DNA of 64,000 nt, from assembly GCA_010356995.1 (NCBI GenBank), contig ML996702.1, forward strand, positions 329,013-393,012. The letters are read 5' to 3'. Position 1 is the stretch's first letter. Every line of letters starts with the position of its first letter. Below are positions 1-10,080 of the stretch, in pieces. The notes beneath the pieces are model-generated. The model was given only the letters and a program-made list of their open reading frames with translations, was not told the DNA's origin and did no database searches. The stretch is from Trichodelitschia bisporula. Its lineage: Eukaryota > Ascomycota > Dothideomycetes > Phaeotrichales > Phaeotrichaceae. A program made the translations under genes and the position numbers.

Positions 1-159
1 ACGCAAGGGAAGCTCACCGCGGGCGTATAGCGCGTAAGCAGCGGGGAGCACGCGGTAAAGGATGTAGATGAGGACGATGGCAGCGAAGATGGCGAAAAGG
101 CGTAGCGCGGTCCAAGCCGGAGAATTGGAGTTCTGCTCTTCGGGGGAGGGATCGTTCAT
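1..159 (-). CDS. First exon of a small membrane protein (partial)
   Basis: The reading frame begins with an ATG at 159 (protein start MNDPSPEEQNSNSPAW) and stays open to the window edge. After about 18 polar residues comes one clear hydrophobic segment (LRLFAIFAAIVLIYILYRVL), so this looks like a type II or tail-type membrane anchor. A possible 5' splice site GTGAGC lies at about 18-13, which would make this a first exon of about 47 codons. The rest of the gene lies left of the window, so the family cannot be named. The hydrophobic segment and polar N-terminus are seen directly; that it is a real gene is inferred from composition and the donor site. Confidence 0.5.
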   Translation of the reverse strand, partial: MNDPSPEEQNSNSPAWTALRLFAIFAAIVLIYILYRVLPAAYALYARGELPLR

Positions 160-1512
160 GGCTATCTGGATAGGGGGGAGGAAGCGGGGGTCCAATGCGG
201 AGAATTGATGAGCTGTGGCAAAGGTGAGGGCAAGGCCCGGAGGAGCGGCGCAAGAAGTGGGATTTCGCACAGGCGGGGTTCCTGGGGTAATGTGGAAGAA
301 TAGAGTTTTGGCGATCGAGGTGGTGCGCTGAACAATGGATGTTGGATGTACTGACACGCAAAGGCTGACGCTTCACGCTTCTCTCCACAAAGCGGCCAAG
401 CTCCCTGGCACGCCTGGCTTCTCCGCGCTCCCTTTGCCCCCCTTGCTCCTTCCGGCGGGCTGGTTGAGCCGCGACCGGCCGCCCGGCTCCGGAAAAACTT
501 CCGCACCACGTGCTTTTTATCACGTGAGGACGTGTTCATGGTGATGCCCTCAACTTTCAACTTCCCTCTGACAGCTTCTTGCCGTCAACTTGTTATCTGA
601 TCACGTTGCGGATAGTCTGACAACCCCGCGCTATATAGCTAACAGCATCTTATCACCGTATCGAACGGTTCTCCACTGCGTCGCCTAAGTCGAAGTGCAC
701 AGTGGTTCTCGTTGCAACACTACTAGTGAATCGGCTTCATCACTGACATCTTCATCTTGGCTGCCATCATTTTCGTTGCTAGATGGAGCGGTAGAATCAC
801 AAGGCTTTGGCCTGCGCTACCGTCTCTACGTAAGGTAAATGTAGCAGGCTCTTGTCTTTCATTAACCATAACTTGCGTGCCGTCCGTCCACGCCTCAATT
901 GCAGGACGCAGAACCGTCCCATGATCAGAATGCAATTATCCAAGCACAGGCAAATGCGTTGAGACTGGGCAGTCATTGTCAGCAGAATGACACTAGGTGC
1001 GTCCAACCGTTTAAGTACGGTCTGGACAACGCTCCGGAGGGAATCAAGTCCATCCGCCGACACTATCAGATCTGCCCTCTGCCAGGGGTCACCACGATTC
1101 ATATATTGCAGATCCCGCAAAGTCGTCTCCTTTCGGTCCTAGATCGATCACTCCGTTGGGCGCCGGGTCCATTTTGCTGCATCTTCATTTAGTCGATCCT
1201 TGTCCCGTTTCGTTCTCTCTCTAGCCCTCAAAGCGACAGCCTCGCGAACAAGTCGTAGAAGGGCATTAAGCGAAAACGGATGCGTTCGCCAATATATTTC
1301 CGGTTGTGCTCATTACCCAGCAGACTCGACCGGGAACGAAGCTGTCAACGGGCTTGACGGGTCTGGTCTCTCATATTGCTCATCTTAGGAATGCTTTTAT
1401 CATGCGCACCACCCGCACTCTGCGCGCCTTTCTCCAGGGCACCCTCATTTGCATATTGTCGTTCACTAGTAGCCTACGGGTCTGACTTTTCCGACTTTCG
1501 GCCGCTTCAGAC
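160..1512. other. Spacer between divergent genes, no gene supported
   Basis: This holds the shared upstream region of the left-edge membrane protein gene and the cutinase. A TATA-like stretch (CTATATAG) lies near 631-640, but I cannot tie it to a start site. Short open frames on the minus strand between 723 and 1120 show no domain and no convincing splice structure. Confidence 0.5.
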
Positions 1513-2560
1513 ATGCGGAACTCAATCATCGCCATCGGCTTGTTTGCAAGCGCTGTGTTCGCAGCCCCCAATGCAGCTCCAGTCCCGCAAGGCAAGGGCC
1601 TTGGCGGTTGCAAGAAGGTCACATTGATTTTTGCCCGCGGTACGACTGAAATGGGCACCATGGGTTCCACCGTCGGTATGTGAGCCTTGGGTTTGACTTG
1701 CGGTGTATTTCAGAGCGTCCTGGGCTCTCCATGGCGCTGTTCCACTCAAACTCATTTTGCTGACCTTTGTTACAAGGCCCGGCACTGCAAAGAGCGTTGG
1801 AGGGCAAGTTCCCAGGCCAGGTCAAGGCTGAAGGCGTGAAATATCCCGCCGACATGGGCGGCGCCGTGTCGGGTGCCATCAACCCCTCAGGCTCGGAAGG
1901 TGCAAAGCAAATGGCAAAGATGGCTAAAGAGGCCCTCGCGGCCTGCCCCGATACCAAGATCATATTGAGCGGCTACTCTCAGGGCGCGGAGCAGGTGCAT
2001 GGTGCTCTTATGAAGACGAACTTGGGAGAAGATGGCGCAAAGATTGCCGTACGTCAAGATGCTCCTTTCTTGTGTGAACTTACTAAGATGGCTTCAAGGC
2101 TGCGATCACATACGGAGATCCCATGGCTGGTCCTACGACGAAGATGATCGGTGGCACCTGGGGATGCTTGCCGGAGTCACGCTCCAGGGTTTTCTGCAAC
2201 AAGGGTGATGGCGTGTGTACCGGCCAGTTCTCCATCTCCGCAGCTCATCTGAGTTACACGGGCAACGGCGATATCAATAAGGGCGCGGCTTTTGCCGCGG
2301 AAATCGTTAGCAAAGGCCAACTAGGCGCTTCGCCCGAGGGTTGCAAGTACGGCCCTACGGGACCTGAGCTGCAGGCTCTGCTATGCGCCAACCCTCCAGC
2401 AGGAAAGGGAGGCGCCAAAGGCGCCAAAGGCAAAGGAGGCTTTGGAGCTCTCTTCCGGAGACAGTCAAAGGGCAAGGGAGGGGGCACGCCTAAGCTGAGT
2501 TGTCCTCCGAAGGATGGTGCGGCTCCTGCTGCTGCTGCCCCTGGGGCAGGTGGCGAGTGA
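1513..2560 (+). CDS. Cutinase family serine esterase, secreted
   Basis: Cutinases hydrolyse ester bonds of plant cutin or of small esters outside the cell. Three exons, 1513-1675, 1777-2048 and 2099-2560, join in frame to 298 residues, with introns GTATGT...AAG and GTACGT...AAG. The N-terminus (MRNSIIAIGLFASAVFA) is a signal peptide. The nucleophile motif GYSQG lies near residue 120. The acid-residue region YGDP (after ITYGDPMAG) and a C-terminal HLSY histidine complete the Ser-Asp-His triad, and the paired cysteines of the family are present. After the cutinase fold an unusual Gly/Lys-rich basic tail of about 55 residues follows (KGGAKGAKGKGGFGAL, then FRRQSKGKGG), which standard cutinases of about 210-230 residues lack. 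It might bind polyanions, or it could be clipped at the dibasic sites. The family is sure; the substrate is not known. Confidence 0.9.
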
Positions 2561-2817
2561 TGCAGGTGAGGATTAGACGGCATGAAAGTAGGAGAAATAG
2601 AAGTTGTGTTCTGCCATCACAGGATAAGCAAAATGAAGTCATGATCTTAAGGCACCTAGTTGAGGCTAGCGGCGCTTTGTCTCAGCCTTATGTGGGTTGC
2701 TAGGATGTTAGCGCGCCATTCCCCTCACCCTCGGCCCTGGCGATCTGTACTCACCTCATCCTCTAAACAACTATTCAGACAACTATGCATACATCTATAC
2801 ATTAGCGTCTTGTAGTC

Positions 2818-4721
2818 ATGCACTTCAACTCTCTTCAAGCCGTGCTCCTGTTGGCGCTATTACCCCATACTCTTGGTCAAGTCGAGCCTACTCGCGTATA
2901 CTTGCCACCCCCAGCCACCTCAGCAACTGCTGCCTCCGACCCCTCCAACCCTGTCAATGAACAATGGAACAACATTTTAGGCAACGCATTGTACTTCTTC
3001 GATATCCAGCGTTCCGGTCGTCTGCCGGAGAACTTCCGCGTCGACTGGCGTAATGACAGCGTGCTTGCTGACGGGAGCGACGTGGGACTGGACCTCTCTG
3101 GAGGCTTCTTCGACGCAGGAAACTATATCAAGGCACGTGCTTTTCTTCCTGGATTTGTTTATATCTCATCACTCAAGCTAATGCCTCCTCCAGGCGACTC
3201 TCCCGCTTTGCTGGGTGGTGACTCAGTTATCATGGGGTGCGGCCATGTTCGGTCGGGGCTTCGATGCCGCAGACCAAACAGCCTACCTGGACGAAACGCT
3301 TCGCACCGGCCTGGACTGGCTGCTCGAAGCCTCATCAAAAGACGGCGAACTGGTCGTCCTCATCGGCAACGAAGACTCCTACTGGGGCGGTGACCTTTCC
3401 ATCCCATCTAAACGCCCTTCATTCCGGGTTACCCGCCAGAAGCCCGGCACCGATGTCTTTGGCTCCTGCGCAAGTGCTTTTGCCAGTGCTTCCCTCTTAT
3501 ACAACGGCACTGCACTTCCTTTGAGCCGCTCGGAGAATGGAACAGTACCGTCGTTGAAGAATTCGACATACGCGAAGACTTTGCTTGACCGGGGGAAGTC
3601 GCTCTTCGAACTAGCGAAAACAGCTACTCCCCAGCAGGTCTATCAGAAGGCGACCGACGGGGTGGAATGGGCGTACGCAAGCTCGGATTTTGTTGATGAA
3701 TTGGTTTTCTCCTCTACGGTCAGTCACCCTGAGTACTTTCTGCATGCACAGTGTTCACTCTTCCTAGTTCCTCGCGCTGGCAACAGGGGACAAGACATAC
3801 GCAGACTATGCACAGCAGACATATAAGTCAAGCGGCTACCCAGTTACCGATGGTGCCGTCAACTGGGACCAGCGCGCACCCGCAACACCGTTCCTACTAG
3901 CCCAGCTCGCACTTTCCCAGCCCAACCTAGGCGTCGATTTCTCCAAGTACCAATCCGATACCGAAGGCTGGATGGACCGCATCACCGGCGGCATCATGTC
4001 CAAAACGCTCACCACCAAAGGCGGCCTCTTCTGGTTCGAAGGTGACAGCGACGCCGCCAGCCTCAATCCCGCGCTGAACGTCGCGACCATCATGCTCATG
4101 TACAGCGGCCTCGCCTCCTCGACCTCGAAATCCACGCGCTACCGCACTTTCGCCCAATCCCAGATCGACTACGTGCTGGGCAAGAACCCGATGAACGTCG
4201 TTTACCCGGCTGGCACGCACCCCAACAGCCCAAAGAACCCGCAGTCGGCTCTTGCCAGCGGCGGCTCGGACGCGGACAATATCGACAACGACCCGCCGGT
4301 CGAGGCTCATGTTCTGTATGGCGGTGTCGTCGGCGGCCCGGATAAGAACGATATGTACTACGACCAGCGCAGCGACTGGAAGCAGACCGAGGTGGCGCTT
4401 GATTACCAGCCGCCCCTGCTGATTATCGCCGCCCATCAAATCGCTACGAATGCCTCGGATCCTTACTACGTCAAGGGTATGGGGGCGGTTGTGACGCCAA
4501 CGAAGGGTGGGAGGGGCAGCGGTGGTGAAGGTGGGGGGCTTAGTACGGGCGCTAAGGTCGGGATTGCTGTCAGTATCGTTGTTGGTGTACTCCTTTTGGC
4601 GGCTATTGCCTTCTGGAAACGGAATCAGATTCTTGTACTTTGCGGACGAGGGAGATCTGACAAGAAGATTAGGCATACTCGTAGTGCTTCCGGAGAGAGG
4701 CTCAATCTTGGATCGATGTAA
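2818..4721 (+). CDS. GH9 endoglucanase-like protein with C-terminal membrane anchor
   Basis: Family 9 glycoside hydrolases cut beta-1,4-glucans by inversion. Exons 2818-3132, 3194-3718 and 3768-4721 give 597 residues. A signal peptide (MHFNSLQAVLLLALLPHTLG) leads into the (alpha/alpha)6 domain: GGFFDAGNYIK near residue 95, VVTQLSWG right after the first intron, then KNPMNVVYPAGTHPNSPK and the acid-bearing segment TEVALDYQPP. A Gly/Ser linker, one transmembrane helix (VGIAVSIVVGVLLLAAIAFW) and a short basic tail follow, so the enzyme should face outward from the plasma membrane or wall. Two oddities stand out. The expected DAGD motif reads DAGN, which changes the usual catalytic base. The first intron (3133-3193) begins with GC rather than GT. 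The membrane-anchored GH9 layout is known in ascomycetes. Activity on cellulose should not be assumed because of the Asn. Confidence 0.88.
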
Positions 4722-4966
4722 AAGCGCTGCAGCTCCGCTGCTTCGTTGCATTTCTGTGGGGGCATTGGGAAGGAGTTGGAGGCCATATTTGACCAGATCT
4801 TTTGCATATCACGGCTGTGGTTGGGTTCATTGGTGCCAGTTGAGTACAGGGCACATTTCGCCGTATCTCTTTCTTTGGGAGCGTTATCCTTTGTAAGTTT
4901 ATTAATGAAAGTATCATTCTGATTTACCTAAATCGAGAGCGACCATCCATCACCCATCTAGGCCGC

Positions 4967-6067
4967 CTACTCCTTGAGCACGCTCTCATCATCCGGCCAG
5001 AACAGCAGCGCGCGCAACTCAATGCTCTCCCGCGCCGGCCCATCCTCAAACTCCTTATCCACAAACGCAGTATGCGCGCAAGCCCGCGCCTTGCCATGGT
5101 TATCATACCCCTTAAACACAAGCACATCCTCAGGCAGCTGGCCAAACTTATAATACCAACGATGGCCCTTCCCAGGCTTCAACCCCATCGACTCACGAAT
5201 ATCCTTGAACACGCGGTTGGGGCGAATAACCAGGTCCTGGTACGGCACGGTGCTGGCATCAGCCACGCCGAAAGGGTCCTTGTACACGGGCTTGATGGGA
5301 CGCCAGGCCTGCATTTGTCAGCGTGGTCCGGTTAATGTGAGAGGGCGGGGCATACGTTGACGATCATGACACGTCCGTGCAGCAGCGCCTCGCACTCATC
5401 CGGGAAGTGGCTGTGCACGACGTTCTTCGCCTGCCAGGAGGACTGGTCGACGTGGGCGGCGTAGACGGCGGGCTGGTGCTGTGGCGGCGCGTTACGGTCG
5501 AACTTGTTGATATGGAAAGTGCTGGAGCTGATGCGGGTGCCGTGGTGGAAGACGTGGACGCGGGGGGCGCCGGTGCTGTGGGGCTGATTAGATCGAAGAT
5601 CGGCGGGAGGGGGTGGAGACAGTACACTTCCTTCAGCCAGGCTTCCATCTCCGGGTAGTACTGCTCCTTGATCTTCTTCGTGTCGCTCAGGTCCTCGGTC
5701 TTCAGCATCACTTTCGTGTACTGCTTTCCGAAGATGAAGCCATTGTCCTTTAGCGTGAATTGGTCCTCGCGGCCGCTGACGTCTTCGATTACGCCCTCGA
5801 CGGCGATCTTGGGCGGGTTGGGGTAGTAGCTGAGGATTGGGTGAGCTCATATCCGAAGAGAGGAAGAGAGTCAACATACATGTCACCGCCCTGCCACATG
5901 TCCTCCTTGCCGCCCTTCTCGGCCAACTGCTTCTGGTGCAGTTCCTCATCGGCATGCCAGATGGTGGTGTGAAGGTCGCGACGCTTAGGGGCAGCGCCAT
6001 CCGTCGGCTTCGAGTCGGAGATGACAGGGAGGGTCTGCGAGATGGTTTCCGTAATAGTAGTAGACAT
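4967..6067 (-). CDS. AsaB/CmcJ-family (GA4 desaturase-like) oxygenase
   Basis: Proteins of this fungal family (AsaB, CmcJ, gibberellin GA4 desaturase relatives) are oxidoreductases, several of them in secondary metabolism. Exons on the minus strand are 6067-5880, 5829-5628, 5583-5356 and 5308-4967, giving 319 residues; introns are 44-50 bp with GT...AG ends. Family hallmarks in order: IYYPNPPKIAVEGVIEDV near the N-terminus, the VHVFHHGTR segment, AAHVDQSSW, HSHFPDECEALLHGR followed by VNAWRPIKPV, then HRWYYKFGQLPEDVLVFKGYD and AHTAFVD with a C-terminal IELRALLFWP. The histidines and acids in these blocks are candidates for metal binding, but I do not assign them. It stands alone with no biosynthetic backbone gene nearby, so its substrate is open. 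The start at 6067 is the only ATG that fits the frame of exon 1. Confidence 0.85.
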
Positions 6068-7676
6068 GTTGGAGGTCGGTTTGCGGTTCCGGGGAAGGCT
6101 GAGATCGAAGTTGAGTGCAGCTACGGCTGGATTTATGTACGGATGGAGAGGCGCTATTTAATTGCCATGTCGGCATTTCACTTGACCGATGAATGCGGGG
6201 AACATTCCCAAATGCAGGAAGAGCTTGAGCCTGCCATGATCACCGGCCTACAAGCTAGTTCCCAGAGCGGGTGCAAATCGCAAGTGTCAAGAGATGTTGT
6301 CCCGTCGATAGCGCCCAGACCTTCACGGGATATGCTTCCTCTTATGGGTTCGCAGCGCGGGATATTGCGCTAAGGGGCAGGGGTGCAAACGTCCACGCGA
6401 AGGCTTCTGTGCGAAGCAAGCTCCCGAGATTGCTGCTAACGTACAAAATTACGGGTGAGGTTGGCGATCCTTAAATGAACCGTTTCCTCAAAACAAACTC
6501 ACTCTGATGCCGCAAGGCTGACTGGCAATGTACGAATTATCTATCGTCGCATCACAAGTTCAATTAGAGGACCCAGAGGAAGAACATGGCCAGTTTGTCC
6601 AAAATAGGGAGCTAAAGTCCAAAGTAAAGCCAATGATGGCTATTCGGATGCTATCCGAGAGAGGGGTATCATGCTCTGTGGTTTCCGCTTCCCCGCAGTG
6701 GAGTCCTCCCCGCGGCAACCCACGCGGCAAGCGCTACCTTAGCTCCTGGAGCAACGCCACATATCGGGGGTTTGCTCTCCCCGGTTCCCGGTTACCTGGG
6801 CGGAGGTGACGGGCGCAAGCGCGCGTCCGCGATGACCTACTTAATCAGAACTACATCCCCTTAGGAGCCAATCCCGGGCAAATGTTCCGCGCTGAAGGAT
6901 TCCGCGCGGCACGCTTTAGAACCCTGTGTCGATATCAACTTGGTGATAACCGATGTACCGAACCAGTTACAAGCGAGTCACCGCATGGCTGGCACTTGGA
7001 GGTCCATCTGCTGACTGCCGATAGACCCACCTGGCGGTACGGAGTGTATGCGATTACGGTGCATCACCTGGAAGGCAAAGAGACTCCGACGGAAGGGAAA
7101 GTTACCTAAACGGGGACCATCGACATGAGATGCTGGTAGGAAGTCGCAGATGGTATGATGACATACCCCGCGACGACAGTGAGATCGCTAGAGCATCCAA
7201 GTGGTATGCCACCATACGTCGAATCGTGCGGACAAGCACAGCGCAGCACTGCATCCAGCCTCCATGCTCGCAAACAGCCTCCTACTCTTTTTGGGTCATT
7301 CTCGAACTGCCATCCGGACCTGCCGAAACCCACAAATTGATGCGTTGAATGCCGTCTATCCTTGACCCCTCTACCCGGAAATTTATATGAGGCCAGTGCG
7401 CTCGGATCTACCCACCAAAGCAGTGCTTCCTGTTAGGAGCCGCTTTAATCTCGATGGCTAAGCACCGCCTCACATGGGATGCGCAGACACGAAGGGTAAG
7501 CATTAAGTCTAAGGCCGGTCAGCCCTGTCCTATCATTGTCCGTGACTTACAGCTTAGGCCATGGCTACGTCAGTTGCACGGCGCGTTCTGTGTGAACATT
7601 CATGGCAGATATTCAGCTAAGTCGGGGCAGACAGTTCGCGTTCCTCATGATTTTGGGCATAATGGCATTGTCTCCC
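6068..7676. other. Spacer upstream of the oxygenase, no gene supported
   Basis: About 1.6 kb that includes the upstream region of the AsaB-like gene. It has only short open frames of low-complexity composition and no recognisable domain, repeat or RNA until the 5S rRNA gene begins at 7677. Confidence 0.5.
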
Positions 7677-7794
7677 ACATACGGCCATAGGTCCTAGAAC
7701 ACACCAGTCCCCGTCTGCTCACTGAAGTTAACCTGGGAACCGGCTGACTAGTAGTTGCGTGGGTGACCAGCAGCGAATCCCAGCTGCTGTATGT
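7677..7794 (+). rRNA. 5S rRNA gene, divergent copy
   Basis: The 118-bp segment begins ACATACGGCCATAG and ends GCTGTATGT, which pair as helix I. It keeps the conserved 5S blocks CCGTCTGCTCA, TAGTAGTTG, GTGGGTGACCA and CAGCGAATCCC in the correct order and spacing. A T-rich tail (TTTTTGTTTT from 7794) follows, the usual RNA polymerase III terminator. Compared with the standard filamentous-fungal 5S sequence as I recall it, helices II, III, IV and I carry many changes, but both partners have changed so that pairing is kept. That argues for a functional variant rather than a pseudogene. Dispersed, type-variable 5S genes are known in Pezizomycotina such as Neurospora. Promoter elements are expected inside the gene (boxes A and C). 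Confidence 0.9.
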
Positions 7795-8134
7795 TTTTGT
7801 TTTGGCAGCCTTCATCATAGCCCAGACACGAAACATTTGCCCAGCGGTGTGACATTATATTTTTGCCGTGAGGCCTAACTTTAGAACTCAGCCTCTTCTA
7901 ACTCCGATAGCGGCCAGGCATCCAATTAAGAATTGGATTCATTAGGCCCGTCGAACGTGGTATCTTACGTGAATAAGCGCGGCTGAAATGCAGTCCATAT
8001 CCTCCGATCCATCCCAACTCCAAGACACCGATGCATACCCTATCAGGCCCATTACTAACGCGGAACGCCTACTTCATGTCTACGCAAATGCTTGCTCCAA
8101 ACCACCGCCCAGCAGAAACGACAACAGAGAGACT
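7795..8134. other. Spacer between 5S rRNA and the GPI protein gene
   Basis: About 340 bp with the 5S terminator T-run at its left end and the probable 3' untranslated region of the minus-strand GPI-protein gene at its right end. I see nothing else in it. Confidence 0.5.
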
Positions 8135-9024
8135 TCAGAGAGCGAACAAGGCGAACAAGAGTCCACTGCCAATGAGGGACATGGCGGCCGAAACGTGGGT
8201 CAACGGAGCAGCACCGGACTTCTTCGGAGGAGTCCCAGGAGTACCAGGAGTGGCTGTGAGAAGTCAGCAACTATGTTCAGTCTACAAGGGGAAGGGAAGA
8301 ACAAACCAGAAGCCTTGGGCGGCGCGGGCGGCGTATTCGTAGCCGAAGCCGTCAACTTCTCCTTGCCAGCCGTGATAACGAGCTTGTTGTAATGGATGTC
8401 CGCCTCGTGGAAGGTCATCGTCGAGACTTCGCGCGTAGCATTGCGATTACTGTTCTGCATGCCAATGGACGCCGTAACCGTCGCCGCCGTGCCGGTGGCC
8501 GTGGCCGTGGGCTTCACATTGCGCGCCTCGAGGCACACGGCCCCGCTGTTAGCGGCGTCGATGGTGCATGAGATGCTGACGGTGGTACCAGAGGTGGTGG
8601 TGTCGGCGCGCGCGAAGACGTCCGGGCCCTGCGTCACGATCACTTTGTCGGATACGCAGGCGGTTGTGTTGCCTTGCGCGACACAGTCGACAGCGTAGAC
8701 GGTCTGGGTCTTGTCGGCACGGACGACGGAGCCGAAGTACGTCACTGGCGGGGTGGGGTTGCAGGCTGAGGCTGGGCCGATGCAGGCGTTGAAGAGGGAG
8801 ACGGTTGTTTGCGTGGTGAAGGCGGTTGAGTTCCTGAGGCGGGAGGCCGAGCCGGTGCCTGCGGAAACGAGGCCTGCGGAGGCGGGATCTGAGGAGAGTA
8901 CAGTGGTTGTGAAGGTCGAGAGAACGGTTGCTGTGGATGTCGTTGTTGCCGTCACGGTGCTTCCGAAACCACCTTGAGCGAGGGAGAGAGAGGAGAAGAG
9001 CAGGGTAGAAAGAAGCAACATCAT
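8135..9024 (-). CDS. Secreted, probably GPI-anchored serine/threonine-rich protein
   Basis: Two exons, 9024-8307 and 8253-8135, join to 278 residues; the intron 8306-8254 begins GTTTGT and ends ACAG. The start at the double ATG (MMLLLSTLLFSSLSLAQ) gives a clean signal peptide. The 38 codons upstream in the same frame are probably leader. The middle is rich in Thr and Ser with four or more cysteines (NACIGPASACNPTPP, VDCVAQ, ACVSDK, SISCTID) and several N-glycosylation sequons. After splicing, the C-terminus reads SGAAPLTHVSAAMSLIGSGL and then a Leu/Phe/Ala tail, a typical GPI-attachment signal that the unspliced frame lacks. No enzymatic domain is recognised. It is likely a wall or plasma-membrane surface protein of unknown role. 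Confidence 0.75.
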
Positions 9025-10080
9025 CTTGGATATAGGCAGGAGGACGATGTGAAAAGAGCTGTGTGATCCGAGTGATAGCAGAGTGCGCTTTAAACTTACT
9101 GGACCGCTGGGTTGAAGGCGATGCTTATGTATGAGCAACTCTACTCACGCAAGTAATGGACATAGCCGAGTCAGCTCTGGATTCCCTTGAGTGAGGTGGT
9201 TGCTGCTCAGCAGAATTGCGTATGCCATTCTTCAGCACGGCTTACAGTGGGCCTAGGACACGCCGCTTCGAGGCGCAGTGGTGCTGAGCCATGAAAGCTG
9301 GCGATCCCATTTCGCTGAGCTTGTGTTAAGGACTAAGTGGGGAGCGTTGCGGTCGGTGGTTAGACGTCCGAGTACCGTACAACGTAAGGCCGTCAGACGT
9401 CGGAGGTCGGAGAAACACAAGTCCAAATATAGAGCCAATTGGAAGCATTGCACAGCCAGCCGCCTTATTCTATTCAAGCAATGAGCTCAAAAAGGTACAA
9501 AGTACATCCGTACTCTACATCAAATGAACGCTTGATTTTTCACACAATCGAGACTGCAGAAGAGTGAGCTGTCTGATTAAGCTTTGCATCCGCGAGTTTC
9601 GTACACGCTAAGAAGGCGAAGCAGCTTCTGATGTCCAAGGCGTAGATCAGGGATCTAGACCGTCCCAGGAGCCGGTGTGAGATCTTATGATTGTGATTGT
9701 GATTGTGATTGTGATTATTTTCCTTCAATCTCTAGCTTGAGCCTTGCCATTTGTTCACTAAAATGTCAGCGTCTGCAGAATAACTGTTGAAAAGACGTAG
9801 CCATGAGGCATTTTTAGGGGAGTCCCTACGCAATCAATGATCGCCTCCGCCTTGAATCCTTGTATATTTTGCTGCATTTAAACACCAGTACGCTCCAAAA
9901 GTCTTTTCTTCCCTTAAGCCAAACCTGTGCGGCGCGGATGAATCTATCGGCCATCAGTGTTCATACGTGCGGTGGAGCGAGAGAAAACAGCATCTCTCGC
10001 TAGCTCGAAGCGAGTTTCCTGCGTTGTGGCAAGCGTGTGGGGAATGCTTCTAGTTCTAACAGGGAGTCAGGAATTTTAAC
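9025..10080. other. Spacer, no gene supported; contains one 10-mer site and a microsatellite
   Basis: About 1 kb between the GPI-protein promoter and the 3' end of the SET-domain gene. It holds a copy of TACATCCGTA at 9503-9512 and a short hexanucleotide repeat at about 9688-9717. The open frames here have no protein-like composition. Confidence 0.5.
9688..9717. repeat. Hexanucleotide microsatellite (GATTGT)n
   Basis: About five tandem copies of GATTGT in non-coding DNA. It creates a spurious His-Asn repeat in a minus-strand open frame. Confidence 0.85.

Noticed and set aside
723-1120. Two overlapping minus-strand open frames left of the cutinase
   Set aside because: I tried to join them through GT...AG signals but found no convincing model or recognisable domain. 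Some pieces look protein-like, so this is rejected with low certainty.
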